A stretch of DNA of 13,389 nucleotides from an uncultured Clostridia bacterium (lineage in GTDB: Bacteria > Bacillota > Clostridia > Oscillospirales > Ruminococcaceae). Under the pieces are notes generated by a model. It searched no databases. It worked only from the letters and a program-made list of their open reading frames with translations, and had not been told where the DNA came from. Both the position numbers and the translations under genes were made by a program. This document shows, in pieces, positions 6,761 to 13,258 of this stretch (position 1 is its first letter; the number at the start of each line of letters is the position of its first letter). The stretch covers positions 1 to 13,389 of the forward strand of contig CANDLP010000022.1 of the NCBI GenBank assembly GCA_947385505.1, in the 5' to 3' direction.

Positions 6761-6943
6761 ATAACCATTTAAAAAATAGATAAACTATTTTTTAAATGCC
6801 ATGCCGCAAAAGCGGCATGGTGAGGGAGCAAAGCTCCCTCAGTTATTGTATTGAACTTAAATAACCACCGCCTTCGGCGGTACTTCGGCTTCGCCGAAGT
6901 ATTTGAATTGTGGATTTTATCCACAATTCAAATGGTTATTATA
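6757..6943. repeat. MITE-like element 2: seven back-to-back hairpins
   Basis: Perfect 14-bp terminal inverted repeats, TATAATAACCATTT (6757-6770) and its complement (6930-6943). They share TATA with the right end of element 1. The interior is almost completely palindromic, as seven consecutive hairpins: 6767-6797 (13-bp stem), 6799-6820 (9 bp), 6821-6841 (9-10 bp), 6842-6865 (6 bp), 6867-6881 (6 bp), 6882-6900 (8 bp) and 6901-6933 (14 bp). Loops are as short as three or four bases in most. No protein is encoded. Confidence 0.65.
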
Positions 6944-6964
6944 TAAGATATTTTTTTATACTAT

Positions 6965-7017
6965 TTCACTATCATATTGTAGACAACAGTTTTTAAGGTC
7001 TACAATATGATAGTGAA
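6965..7017. repeat. Perfect 20-bp inverted repeat, 13-base loop
   Basis: Bases 6965-6984 are the exact reverse complement of 6998-7017, with an AT-rich loop at 6985-6997. No T-run follows on either strand, so it is not a standard terminator. It lies 21 bases beyond element 2 and 93 bases before the lipoprotein start. It could be an operator, an RNA structure in the leader, or the joined ends of a lost insertion. Confidence 0.7.
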
Positions 7018-7110
7018 GTACACCCAAAGCGCTGATTCACAATCGACAACAAAAATTGTCCATACTTTGATCGAGAATTGGTACAAATTATAACGAAATT
7101 GGTGTTTATA

Positions 7111-7776
7111 ATGAAAAAAGTTTTTTTGTATATCATATCTGCCGCAATGTGTCTGTTACTGTGTTCTTGCGGAACTACAGCCGATACGTCTGTTTCAGAA
7201 AATACTGATCCCGATGTCGAAATATCAAGCGGCGCCGCCGATGAAAATACCGAATCCCGACAGAGCGAATCCGACAGCCCCAATACTGCCGCTCTTGAGA
7301 TAACGGAAGAAGGCTTCAAAATTAACGAGGACATTATTTCGGAGCTTGGTATGACATATTCTCAGCTTATCGAAAAATACGGCGATCCAAAAGGAGGAAT
7401 ATATAACGTATATGTTTTTGAGAACGGCTATGGCAGATATGTCTGGAAATCCAACGAAGACCGGAGTTTTGACAACATGGAAACCGCAGGCGGCTGCAAT
7501 ATGATAGACGGAGTAGATATAGAAAAGCTGTTTTCTATATCTACATATCCGATAAGCTTTGATGAACTCGTAAACCGATATGGTTTTGTTATTGATTCTG
7601 TGGGCGACGAAATCGGAATGGATAATTTATACTGGTCAGAGCTGACTTATCCGCTGTATGACAATGTTTCTTTTATATTTGCCGCGGCGGAATACGGTTC
7701 GATAGACAAAGATACAAGCTGTTGTATCATAATGAATGCGGATTGCATGGACGCATCTCCGGTACTGTTTGATTAA
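7111..7776 (+). CDS. Lipoprotein with two similar ~70-residue units, unknown function
   Basis: A 221-residue protein exported and lipid-anchored on the outer face of the membrane. The signal peptide MKKVFLYIISAAMCLLLCSC has a lipobox LCSC with the lipidated Cys at residue 20. A low-complexity Asp/Glu/Ser linker follows (22-60), then a globular part. Two related motifs, TYSQLIEKYG (82-91) and SFDELVNRYG (149-158), suggest a tandem duplication of a small alpha/beta unit, as in BLIP- or SmpA-like folds; the fold is inference. ATG 7111 is preferred over an in-frame TTG at 7078 because it gives a clean signal peptide, although its SD is weak. A possible promoter TTGATC-N16-TATAAC lies at 7067-7094. 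The GH42 gene begins 40 bases downstream, so the two may be co-transcribed. Confidence 0.8.
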   Translation: MKKVFLYIISAAMCLLLCSCGTTADTSVSENTDPDVEISSGAADENTESRQSESDSPNTAALEITEEGFKINEDIISELGMTYSQLIEKYGDPKGGIYNVYVFENGYGRYVWKSNEDRSFDNMETAGGCNMIDGVDIEKLFSISTYPISFDELVNRYGFVIDSVGDEIGMDNLYWSELTYPLYDNVSFIFAAAEYGSIDKDTSCCIIMNADCMDASPVLFD

Positions 7777-7816
7777 AAATTACAGCACAAATTTTATGAT
7801 AACGGAGGAAGATAAT

Positions 7817-9772
7817 ATGGTTTCAATCGGAGTTGATTATTACCCTGAACATTGGGATCGGGAAATGTGGATCAAAGACGCGGATCTTATGAAAGAAACA
7901 GGCGTAAAAACCGTAAGAATGGCGGAATTCGCATGGTGTAAGCTTGAACCGGAGGAAAATAAGTTTGATTTTGAATGGCTGGACGAAGCGGTAAGTATTT
8001 TTTCGGAACGCGGAATAGATGTGATCCTTTGTACGCCTACAAACTGCCCGCCCCTTTGGCTGTATGAAAAATACCCCGACGCAAAACAGCACTCAAGAAA
8101 AGGCGAGCCAACAGCTATAGGAGTAAGAGGACATCGCTGTTATAATTCGCCTTCAATAAGAAAATTTTCGGAGAGAATTATCCGCAGGCTTGCCGAAAGA
8201 TATGCGGACAACCCCGCGGTAACAGCTTGGCAGATAGACAACGAGCTTGACGCCGCTCAATGCTGCTGTCCCAATTGTACCGAAAAATTCCGTTTATTCC
8301 TGAAAGAAAAATACGGTTCCCTTGAAAAAATAAACAGCACATACGGAAATATAGTCTGGGGCGGAGAATATTCGTCTTGGGAACAAGTAAAGCCGCCGTT
8401 GGGCGATTATCCGGAAAATTGGTACAACCCCGCGTATATGAACGACTGGATCGGATTTTGTAAAGACAGCGCAAATAACTTCGCTTGGTTTCAGGCGGAT
8501 ATAATCCGCGAAATCATTCCCAATGCGGTTATAACCACCAATACTTGGCTTTGCGGAAACACCTGCGATATGCACGGAATGTTTTCAAAGCTTGATGTGG
8601 TTTCATATGACAATTACCCTACAACGCGCATACCCGACGATGAAAACGCGCTGTATTCCCACGCTTTCCACCTTGATATGATGAGAGGCGTTAAGAAAAA
8701 GAATTTCTGGATAATGGAGCAGTTAAGCGGAACCCCCGGCTGTTGGATGCCTATGCAGCCTACGCCGCTTCCCGGAATGATAAAAGGGTATTCGATGCAG
8801 GCTGTTGCCCACGGCGCGGACAAGGTGATACATTTCAGATGGAGAAGCGCCGCCAAAGGCGCGGAAATGTTCTGGCACGGGCTTATAGATCACAGCAATG
8901 TTCCATCAAGACGTTTTGAAGAATTTGCAGAATTATGCAGGACGATAAATGAACTTGAAATACCGGAGAGCACGGAAATAAAAAACGATATCGCAATTAT
9001 CATGTCATTTGATCAGGAAGCGGCGTTGAATTTACAGCCTCAGTCCGACGGTTTTCACTATTACAATCAGCTTAAGCTTTATCATGACGGCATAACCTCT
9101 CTGGGCTGCGGCTGCGATATAATATCGGAACATACCGATTATTCCGCATATAAGGTTATTATTGCCCCGACGCTTTATCTGACTTTTAAGGACACCGCCG
9201 AAAGACTTCACGCTTTTACCGAAAACGGCGGAACAGTCATACTTACAAACCGCTGCGGGGTAAAGGACGAGAACAATAACTGCGTTATGGAACCGCTCCC
9301 GGGAGTATACTCGGATATGACCGGCTGTACGGTTGCCGAGTATGACGCTGTGGGATATGATAAAGTAAATATTGTTATGAAGCACAAAAACTATGCGGTT
9401 TCTCAGTGGTGCGACATTATAAAAAACAATTCCGCCCAAGTGATTGCGGAATATTCGGAAAGATTTTATAAGGGAACGCCTTGCGTGCTGTCAAATAAAT
9501 TTGGGAAAGGGTTGTGCTATTATGTGGGCATAATAGGAAACAGAGATTTTTACCGTGATTTTCTTGCAAATGCGCTTGATAATGCGGGGATCGAATTTAT
9601 TAAAAATTTACCCGATAACGTGGAAATTACGCGCAGAAGCAATTCCGAAGCCGAATGCATTTTTGTCTTCAATAACAACAATTATCATGTAAGCATTGAT
9701 ACGGAAAATATCAAAGCTGAACTCGCTCCCTTTGAATGTGTCGTATATAAAACCATTAAATTAATTGACTAA
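7817..9772 (+). CDS. Beta-galactosidase, glycoside hydrolase family 42
   Basis: GH42 enzymes hydrolyse terminal beta-galactosides, usually from plant galactan, galacto-oligosaccharides or arabinogalactan fragments, inside the cell. The 651-residue length is typical. The (beta/alpha)8 catalytic domain covers about 1-390, opening with GVDYYPEHWD. The acid/base is E143 in QIDNEL and the nucleophile is E301 in WIMEQLSG. Zinc-type cysteines match the family pattern: C108 in RCYN, and C149, C151, C154 in CCCPNC. A trimerisation-type middle domain (about 393-595) and a small C-terminal beta domain follow. The start is ATG 7817 with SD GGAGGA (7804-7809); an upstream in-frame extension to 7736 overlaps the lipoprotein gene and is discarded. 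No signal peptide. With GH26 nearby, galactomannan-type oligosaccharides are a possible substrate (inference). Confidence 0.95.
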   Translation: MVSIGVDYYPEHWDREMWIKDADLMKETGVKTVRMAEFAWCKLEPEENKFDFEWLDEAVSIFSERGIDVILCTPTNCPPLWLYEKYPDAKQHSRKGEPTAIGVRGHRCYNSPSIRKFSERIIRRLAERYADNPAVTAWQIDNELDAAQCCCPNCTEKFRLFLKEKYGSLEKINSTYGNIVWGGEYSSWEQVKPPLGDYPENWYNPAYMNDWIGFCKDSANNFAWFQADIIREIIPNAVITTNTWLCGNTCDMHGMFSKLDVVSYDNYPTTRIPDDENALYSHAFHLDMMRGVKKKNFWIMEQLSGTPGCWMPMQPTPLPGMIKGYSMQAVAHGADKVIHFRWRSAAKGAEMFWHGLIDHSNVPSRRFEEFAELCRTINELEIPESTEIKNDIAIIMSFDQEAALNLQPQSDGFHYYNQLKLYHDGITSLGCGCDIISEHTDYSAYKVIIAPTLYLTFKDTAERLHAFTENGGTVILTNRCGVKDENNNCVMEPLPGVYSDMTGCTVAEYDAVGYDKVNIVMKHKNYAVSQWCDIIKNNSAQVIAEYSERFYKGTPCVLSNKFGKGLCYYVGIIGNRDFYRDFLANALDNAGIEFIKNLPDNVEITRRSNSEAECIFVFNNNNYHVSIDTENIKAELAPFECVVYKTIKLID

Positions 9773-9776
9773 ATAT

Positions 9777-9886
9777 TATAGCGGGTTCGCATAAAGCTCA
9801 GTACGCATCTTTTCGGTAAATCTTGCCTTGCGGGCAACAAAACTATGCTTGAAAATCTGCATATTGATTTTATGTGAACCGCTCTA
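9777..9886. repeat. Imperfect inverted-repeat element, TA-flanked
   Basis: Left end TATAGCGGGTTCGCATAAA (9777-9795) and right end TTTATGTGAACCGCTCTA (9869-9886) are inverted repeats with two substitutions and one extra base. They enclose about 73 bases with no coding potential. The ends begin TATAGC, like element 1 at 6588. It sits directly after the GH42 stop codon. Confidence 0.5.
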
Positions 9887-9896
9887 AGAAATTGTA

Positions 9897-9957
9897 CAGA
9901 TGCGGCTTTCCGCAAGGACGCGGAGTCCCGCCGCCTGTTCATTTTTTTATTGCTATA
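9897..9957 (-). repeat. Partial copy of the element-1/1754 repeat family
   Basis: Read on the minus strand, this begins TATAGCAATAAAAAAA, which resembles the left end of element 1 (TATAGCAATCCAAAAAAA). It continues with a core, GCGGCGGGACTCCGCGTCC and then TTGCGGAAAGCCGC, that aligns with the core from 1778 onwards. It shares GCGGCG...AAGCCGCA(C/T)CTGT with 6613-6631. The opposite terminal repeat is missing, so it looks like a decayed or half copy. Confidence 0.5.
9902..9948 (+). terminator. GC-rich hairpin with T-run after GH42
   Basis: GCGGC (9902-9906) pairs with GCCGC (9930-9934), with inner hairpins such as GGAC-GCGGA-GTCC (9916-9928), followed by T7 at 9942-9948. Placed between the GH42 gene and ykgJ, it could end the GH42 transcript. 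The distance from stem to T-run (7 bases) is longer than ideal. Confidence 0.4.
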
Positions 9958-9978
9958 ATATCAGAAAGGTATTTTCTT

Positions 9979-10452
9979 ATGATTAAAGAAATTTTGTCAA
10001 ACGACTCCTGCGCCGCCTGCCGCATATGCTGTATTTTCGATAAAACGGACTGCTGGGAAATGCCGCTTATTACGCCTGCCCTTGCGGCGGAAATCAAAAA
10101 GGACATGCCCGATATTAAAATCAGAAAAACCGGCGAATGCGGGATTTTTGAGGTGGAATACGGAGAAGACGGTTTGGCAAGGTGTCCCATGCTGACCGAA
10201 AACGGGTGCCTGCTCGGAGAAGGGAAGCCCTTCGACTGCCGTATCTGGCCTTTCAGGGTGATGAAAAAAGGAAATGTGCTTTTGCTTACTTTATCTCCGG
10301 TATGCGAAACGGTATCGGAACTTTCGGTTTCAAAAATTTCCGCTTTCGCGAAAAAAATCTCGGAAAAAATATTTAAAGAAGCAAAGAAAAATCCCGAAAT
10401 GGTTAAGGATTACATTGACGGGTACCCCGTTTTTGCGGTGAGAGAAGGTTAA
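9979..10452 (+). CDS. YkgJ-type CxxCxxCC cysteine-cluster protein
   Basis: A 157-residue cytoplasmic protein of the YkgJ / UPF0153 type, thought to bind zinc or an iron-sulfur cluster. The defining motif CAACRICC is at residues 11-18 (C11, C14, C17, C18). It is followed by C54 (ECGIF), C69 (RCPML), C77 (GCLLG), C87 in PFDCRIWPFR and C109, the usual set of later cysteines. The biochemical role of the family is not settled. The start is ATG 9979 with SD AGAAAGG (9963-9969); an upstream in-frame ATG at 9874 would begin inside repeat sequence without an SD and adds a non-conserved 35 residues. The stop codon overlaps the SD of tcdA, so the pair forms a tight operon. Confidence 0.85.
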   Translation: MIKEILSNDSCAACRICCIFDKTDCWEMPLITPALAAEIKKDMPDIKIRKTGECGIFEVEYGEDGLARCPMLTENGCLLGEGKPFDCRIWPFRVMKKGNVLLLTLSPVCETVSELSVSKISAFAKKISEKIFKEAKKNPEMVKDYIDGYPVFAVREG

Positions 10453-10461
10453 GGGAAGCTG

Positions 10462-11154
10462 ATGGAAAATATTTATTCCAGAACGGAGCCGCTTTTGGGC
10501 GGCGAAGGCGTTGAAAGGCTCAAAAAAAGCCGGGTGGCAATATTCGGTCTCGGCGGAGTAGGTTCCTACGCGGCGGAAAGTATTGTGAGAGCGGGAGTGG
10601 GAAGCGTAATACTCACAGACTGCGACATTGTGGCGGAATCCAACCTGAACAGACAGCTTTATGCGCTGAAAAGCACCTTGGGAAAAGCAAAGACGGAAAC
10701 GGCGCGGGAAAGATGTCTTGACATAAACCCCGAATGCGAGGTAATTGCTTTAAAACAGAAGCTTACCCCCGATAATCTTTCGGATTTTCCCCTTGAAAGC
10801 TGTTCTTACGTGGTTGACGCCATAGACGACGTAAGGGCTAAAAAAGCGCTTATTGTAAGGTGCAAGGAGCTTAATGTTCCCGTAATTTCCTCAATGGGCA
10901 CGGGAAATAAGATCTATCCGGAACGGCTCAGGATTGCGGACATATACGAAACGTCGGTCTGCCCTTTAGCGAGAGTGATGAGGCATGATCTTAAAAAGCT
11001 CGGCGTTGAAAGACTGAAAGTGGTTTTTTCCGACGAAGAGCCAAAAGTAAAGTGTTTCCCTCCGGCAAGCGTAAGCTTTGTTCCGAGTGCGGCGGGACTT
11101 ATTATAGGCGGAGAAGTTGTGCGGGAACTGGCAGGGGTAAAGACTTTCGGTTAA
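10462..11154 (+). CDS. tcdA: tRNA threonylcarbamoyladenosine dehydratase TcdA
   Basis: An E1-like enzyme of the ThiF/MoeB/HesA superfamily that uses ATP to cyclise t6A at position 37 of ANN-decoding tRNAs to ct6A. The 230-residue length is near the usual 240-270. Seen: the start RTEPLLGGEGVERLKKSRV, typical of TcdA/CsdL; nucleotide loop GLGGVGS (29-35); acidic TDCD (52-55); NLNRQ (61-65) with the ATP-contacting Arg; K75; VVDAIDD (117-123); and C167 in TSVCPLARVMR. ATG 10462 has SD AAGGGA (10451-10456), which overlaps the ykgJ stop. The end overlaps the converging LysR gene by 4 bases. No associated sulfur-transfer gene is in the window, which argues against ThiF or MoeB. Confidence 0.92.
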   Translation: MENIYSRTEPLLGGEGVERLKKSRVAIFGLGGVGSYAAESIVRAGVGSVILTDCDIVAESNLNRQLYALKSTLGKAKTETARERCLDINPECEVIALKQKLTPDNLSDFPLESCSYVVDAIDDVRAKKALIVRCKELNVPVISSMGTGNKIYPERLRIADIYETSVCPLARVMRHDLKKLGVERLKVVFSDEEPKVKCFPPASVSFVPSAAGLIIGGEVVRELAGVKTFG

Positions 11155-11999
11155 ATCTCACCCCTGAGACAGCGGAAAAATTCTCTTTCCACGCCCGTGA
11201 GCCTGCTCTCCTCGCCAAAAACCATATAATCGCAGTACACCCTGTTTTCTCCGCTCTTTACCGCGGCGAAACCCGAAGGAATGTTTACGTCCAAGGAGGA
11301 AATTCTCATAAACCCCTTCTTTAAAGCCGATATCAGCCTGCACCCGCTGTTAAGGTCGTAAGCGCCTATACATTTTCCGTTCCTTTCCGTGCCGTAAAGG
11401 ACGATTTCGGAATACTCCCCTAATATATCCGAATTGATCTCGCCTTCTTTAACGGCGGGATCTGTTTCATTAAGAAGAATTTTTTCCTCTCCCCTGCCTA
11501 TAAGCTGAAGCTTAAAGCCCTTATGCTCCTCCCGCGCGCTTTCCCCCTCCGCTTCGGAAAGCCTTATTACTCCTATATCGGCTTCTCCGCTTTCCACCAG
11601 CTCAAATACGCCTTCGGTGCTGCACAGGCGGTAGAAAAGAGAAAATTCCCTTTCCTGCTCATACTCCGACGCAAAGTGCTCAAAGGCGTTGTGGCAGTAA
11701 TCTATACCGTTTGCGGCTACGGTAAAGCTTTTTATCTCCGTCCTGCCGCCTATAAATTTTTCGTCAAACTCGTCTGCCTGCCTTACAAGATTTCGGGCGT
11801 ATTTTATTATTTCCTCGCCTTTTTTGGTGGGAACAACGCCTTTTGAGGTGCGCATAAAAATAGCGGTGCCTACGCTTTTTTCCAGATCCTTTATGGACTT
11901 GCTCAGATTGGGCTGTCCCATGTACAGGTTCTGAGCCGCCTTGGTTATGGAGCCTGTGCGGGCTACTTCAACTATATAGCGAAGATGAGTAAGATTCAT
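11151..11999 (-). CDS. LysR-family transcriptional regulator
   Basis: A 282-residue LysR-type regulator: N-terminal winged helix-turn-helix (MNLTHLRYIVEVARTGSITKAAQ onward, recognition region about residues 18-37 with QPNLSKSIKDLEKSVG), a linker helix to about 90, and a periplasmic-binding-protein-like effector domain (about 91-282). The start is the ATG at 11999-11997, where the conserved LysR N-terminus begins, with SD AAAGGA at 12016-12011. The in-frame TTG at 12086 is rejected. LysR genes often sit divergent from their target, but here the neighbour upstream is a same-strand lysin gene across a long gap, so the target is unclear. A hairpin (CAAACC-CTTCC-GGTTTG) lies in its leader near 12055-12040. 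Confidence 0.9.
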   Translation of the reverse strand: MNLTHLRYIVEVARTGSITKAAQNLYMGQPNLSKSIKDLEKSVGTAIFMRTSKGVVPTKKGEEIIKYARNLVRQADEFDEKFIGGRTEIKSFTVAANGIDYCHNAFEHFASEYEQEREFSLFYRLCSTEGVFELVESGEADIGVIRLSEAEGESAREEHKGFKLQLIGRGEEKILLNETDPAVKEGEINSDILGEYSEIVLYGTERNGKCIGAYDLNSGCRLISALKKGFMRISSLDVNIPSGFAAVKSGENRVYCDYMVFGEESRLTGVEREFFRCLRGEI

Positions 12000-12134
12000 T
12001 TTTAGGCCAATCCTTTCATATTGAGGAGGTATTAGGTGCCAAACCGGAAGGGTTTGAAAGAAAGCGTTTTTGTCAAGTGCTTTCAAACTTACCGTGCTTT
12101 TCTTACTGAATATTTTTTTATTGTTCTATATATT

Positions 12135-12163
12135 ATTATACATTACCGAATGTAAAAATTCAA
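12135..12163 (-). promoter_or_regulatory. Candidate promoter of the LysR gene
   Basis: On the minus strand, TTGAAT (12163-12158), a 17-base spacer and TATAAT (12140-12135). This would give a leader of about 130 bases before the ATG at 11999. The surroundings are very AT-rich, so chance matches are possible. Confidence 0.45.
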
Positions 12164-12449
12164 TATGGGCAGGCGGTGTTTTTGATTTCGCAGAGATAAA
12201 ATTTTAATAGGTTTTTATCTTATTCGTAAATTATATAGTACTATATTTAGATAATATATTTAATAATATCAGTATAAATCGATACCGAGTAAAACTATAA
12301 GGCGATCTTTGTGTGGTATTGCCTTAAAATTGCTTTCCTGCAAAAATATTATCTATCCCTAAATCGCCGATTTCGGATAAATGCCATTCCGGAAACATTT
12401 TCATAAAAGTTTTTTACCTGTTTCGTTTACTGAAACAGAGCCGTTTTAA
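12164..12449. other. AT-rich intergenic region between lysin and LysR
   Basis: No coding region supported. It contains a hairpin AAGGCGAT/ATTGCCTT (12299-12325); a compact dyad TATCC..AAATCG-C-CGATTT..GGATA (12354-12379), followed on the minus strand by GATAATATTTTT, so possibly a weak lysin terminator; and CTGTTTC/GAAACAG (12418-12438), which lacks a T-run. An abrupt drop in GC marks the border between the chromosomal genes and the phage-like module, so an attachment site could lie here, but no duplicated core is visible. Confidence 0.4.
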
Positions 12450-13256
12450 TTAACCATTCACCCACTGCCTATCACAATAACAAATTTTTCCGTTGTAAAG
12501 GATTTCCGCCCAAGTATACCCGCCGTTCTTGACAGTCTTCCCCGTAAGCTTAACCTCTGCCCCCTTCGGCAGCTTAGTAACAATCTTCCCGTTAATATCA
12601 GCGCTTTCCCTGACGTTAACAGGCGCATTAGTCTTCCCCATTTTATTAGCCACACCATTTGCGTTTGTGGAAGCACTCGAAGAAACCCCGTCCGAATAAT
12701 CAATAAACGGACTTTTCCCGTGCTTAGTCCACTTCCGCGAATTATATCCGTTTTTAGCCCCAATATTAGCCACAGCGGTAATCTGAACCTTGTTATTCCA
12801 GCTTGCCGTAGCCTCAACCGCCAACCCGTCCCCTATGTAAATCCCGATATGTCCCTGCATCCACAAAAATTCTCCCGGCACAATATTGGAAAAATTGGCG
12901 GATTGTCCCGAACAAAGTTTAAACATATCATTGCAGTCCATATCTTTTACCCCGTTGGAACAATACGAGGTGCCGCCGTTCGGCTTGCTTTTGTCTCCCG
13001 TGAAGCCCCAAAGCACACCCTTTATCAGTCCCACACAGTCAAATCCGAAATAGTTTTTCCCTATAAGCGCCCGAAGCTTTGCCTGCTTTGAAGCCGTATA
13101 TATTTTCGGATATCCGTTTTTATCGTCTGCCAAACGCTTGATGTTATACTCGTTTATGGGAAAACCAAAGCTTCCCCAACAGTAAACCGTGTTGTAATTC
13201 TGAGCAATATTTTTTACTTTTGCCACAAAATCCTTAGATTTAAAAATAAACGCCAT
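12450..13256 (-). CDS. Phage-type endolysin: NlpC/P60 peptidase with SH3 domain
   Basis: A cysteine peptidase that cuts peptidoglycan stem peptides. The 268-residue protein has no signal peptide, which fits a phage lysin released through a holin. The N-terminal NlpC/P60 domain (about 1-185) has the catalytic Cys in FGFDCVGLIKGVLWG (C74) and the His in GHIGIYIGDG (H136). The segment NTVYCWGSFGFPINE (22-36) is like that of clostridial phage lysins. A Ser/Ala/Asn linker (192-203) leads to a bacterial SH3 domain (about 205-266) with VNVRESADINGKIVTKLPKG, a wall-binding module. The ATG at 13256-13254 has a purine-rich SD at the end of the preceding holin-like gene, 2 bases away. A prophage, a tailocin or a domesticated lysis gene are all possible. 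Confidence 0.88.
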   Translation of the reverse strand: MAFIFKSKDFVAKVKNIAQNYNTVYCWGSFGFPINEYNIKRLADDKNGYPKIYTASKQAKLRALIGKNYFGFDCVGLIKGVLWGFTGDKSKPNGGTSYCSNGVKDMDCNDMFKLCSGQSANFSNIVPGEFLWMQGHIGIYIGDGLAVEATASWNNKVQITAVANIGAKNGYNSRKWTKHGKSPFIDYSDGVSSSASTNANGVANKMGKTNAPVNVRESADINGKIVTKLPKGAEVKLTGKTVKNGGYTWAEILYNGKICYCDRQWVNG

Positions 13257-13258
13257 TT

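Noticed and set aside
6767..6933. CRISPR array
   Set aside because: The regular short palindromes are all different in sequence, with no identical repeats and no spacers; no cas genes.
6993..7334. Minus-strand frame of 113 codons over the lipoprotein start
   Set aside because: Shadow of the lipoprotein gene; low-complexity translation and no ribosome binding site.
7736..7816. Upstream extension of the GH42 frame
   Set aside because: It overlaps the lipoprotein gene. The ATG at 7817 has GGAGGA, and the conserved family N-terminus begins there.
8178..8575. Two long minus-strand frames inside the GH42 gene
   Set aside because: Antisense shadows caused by codon bias of a well-supported gene; no start signals or recognisable domains.
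9954..9959. TGCTATAAT as an extended -10 promoter for ykgJ
   Set aside because: No -35 at a usable distance, and the start would fall on the SD. It may only be the repeat end.
11523..11846. Plus-strand frame of 107 codons opposite the LysR gene
   Set aside because: Antisense shadow; no SD, no domain, and the LysR frame is certain.
12071..12076. Perfect TTGACA on the minus strand as -35 of the LysR gene
   Set aside because: No acceptable -10 lies 15-19 bases downstream; the TTGAAT-N17-TATAAT at 12163-12135 is a better match.
12418..12438. Hairpin CTGTTTC/GAAACAG as terminator of the endolysin
   Set aside because: The minus strand after the stem is A-rich (GTAAAAAAC), not T-rich, so it is not a standard intrinsic terminator.
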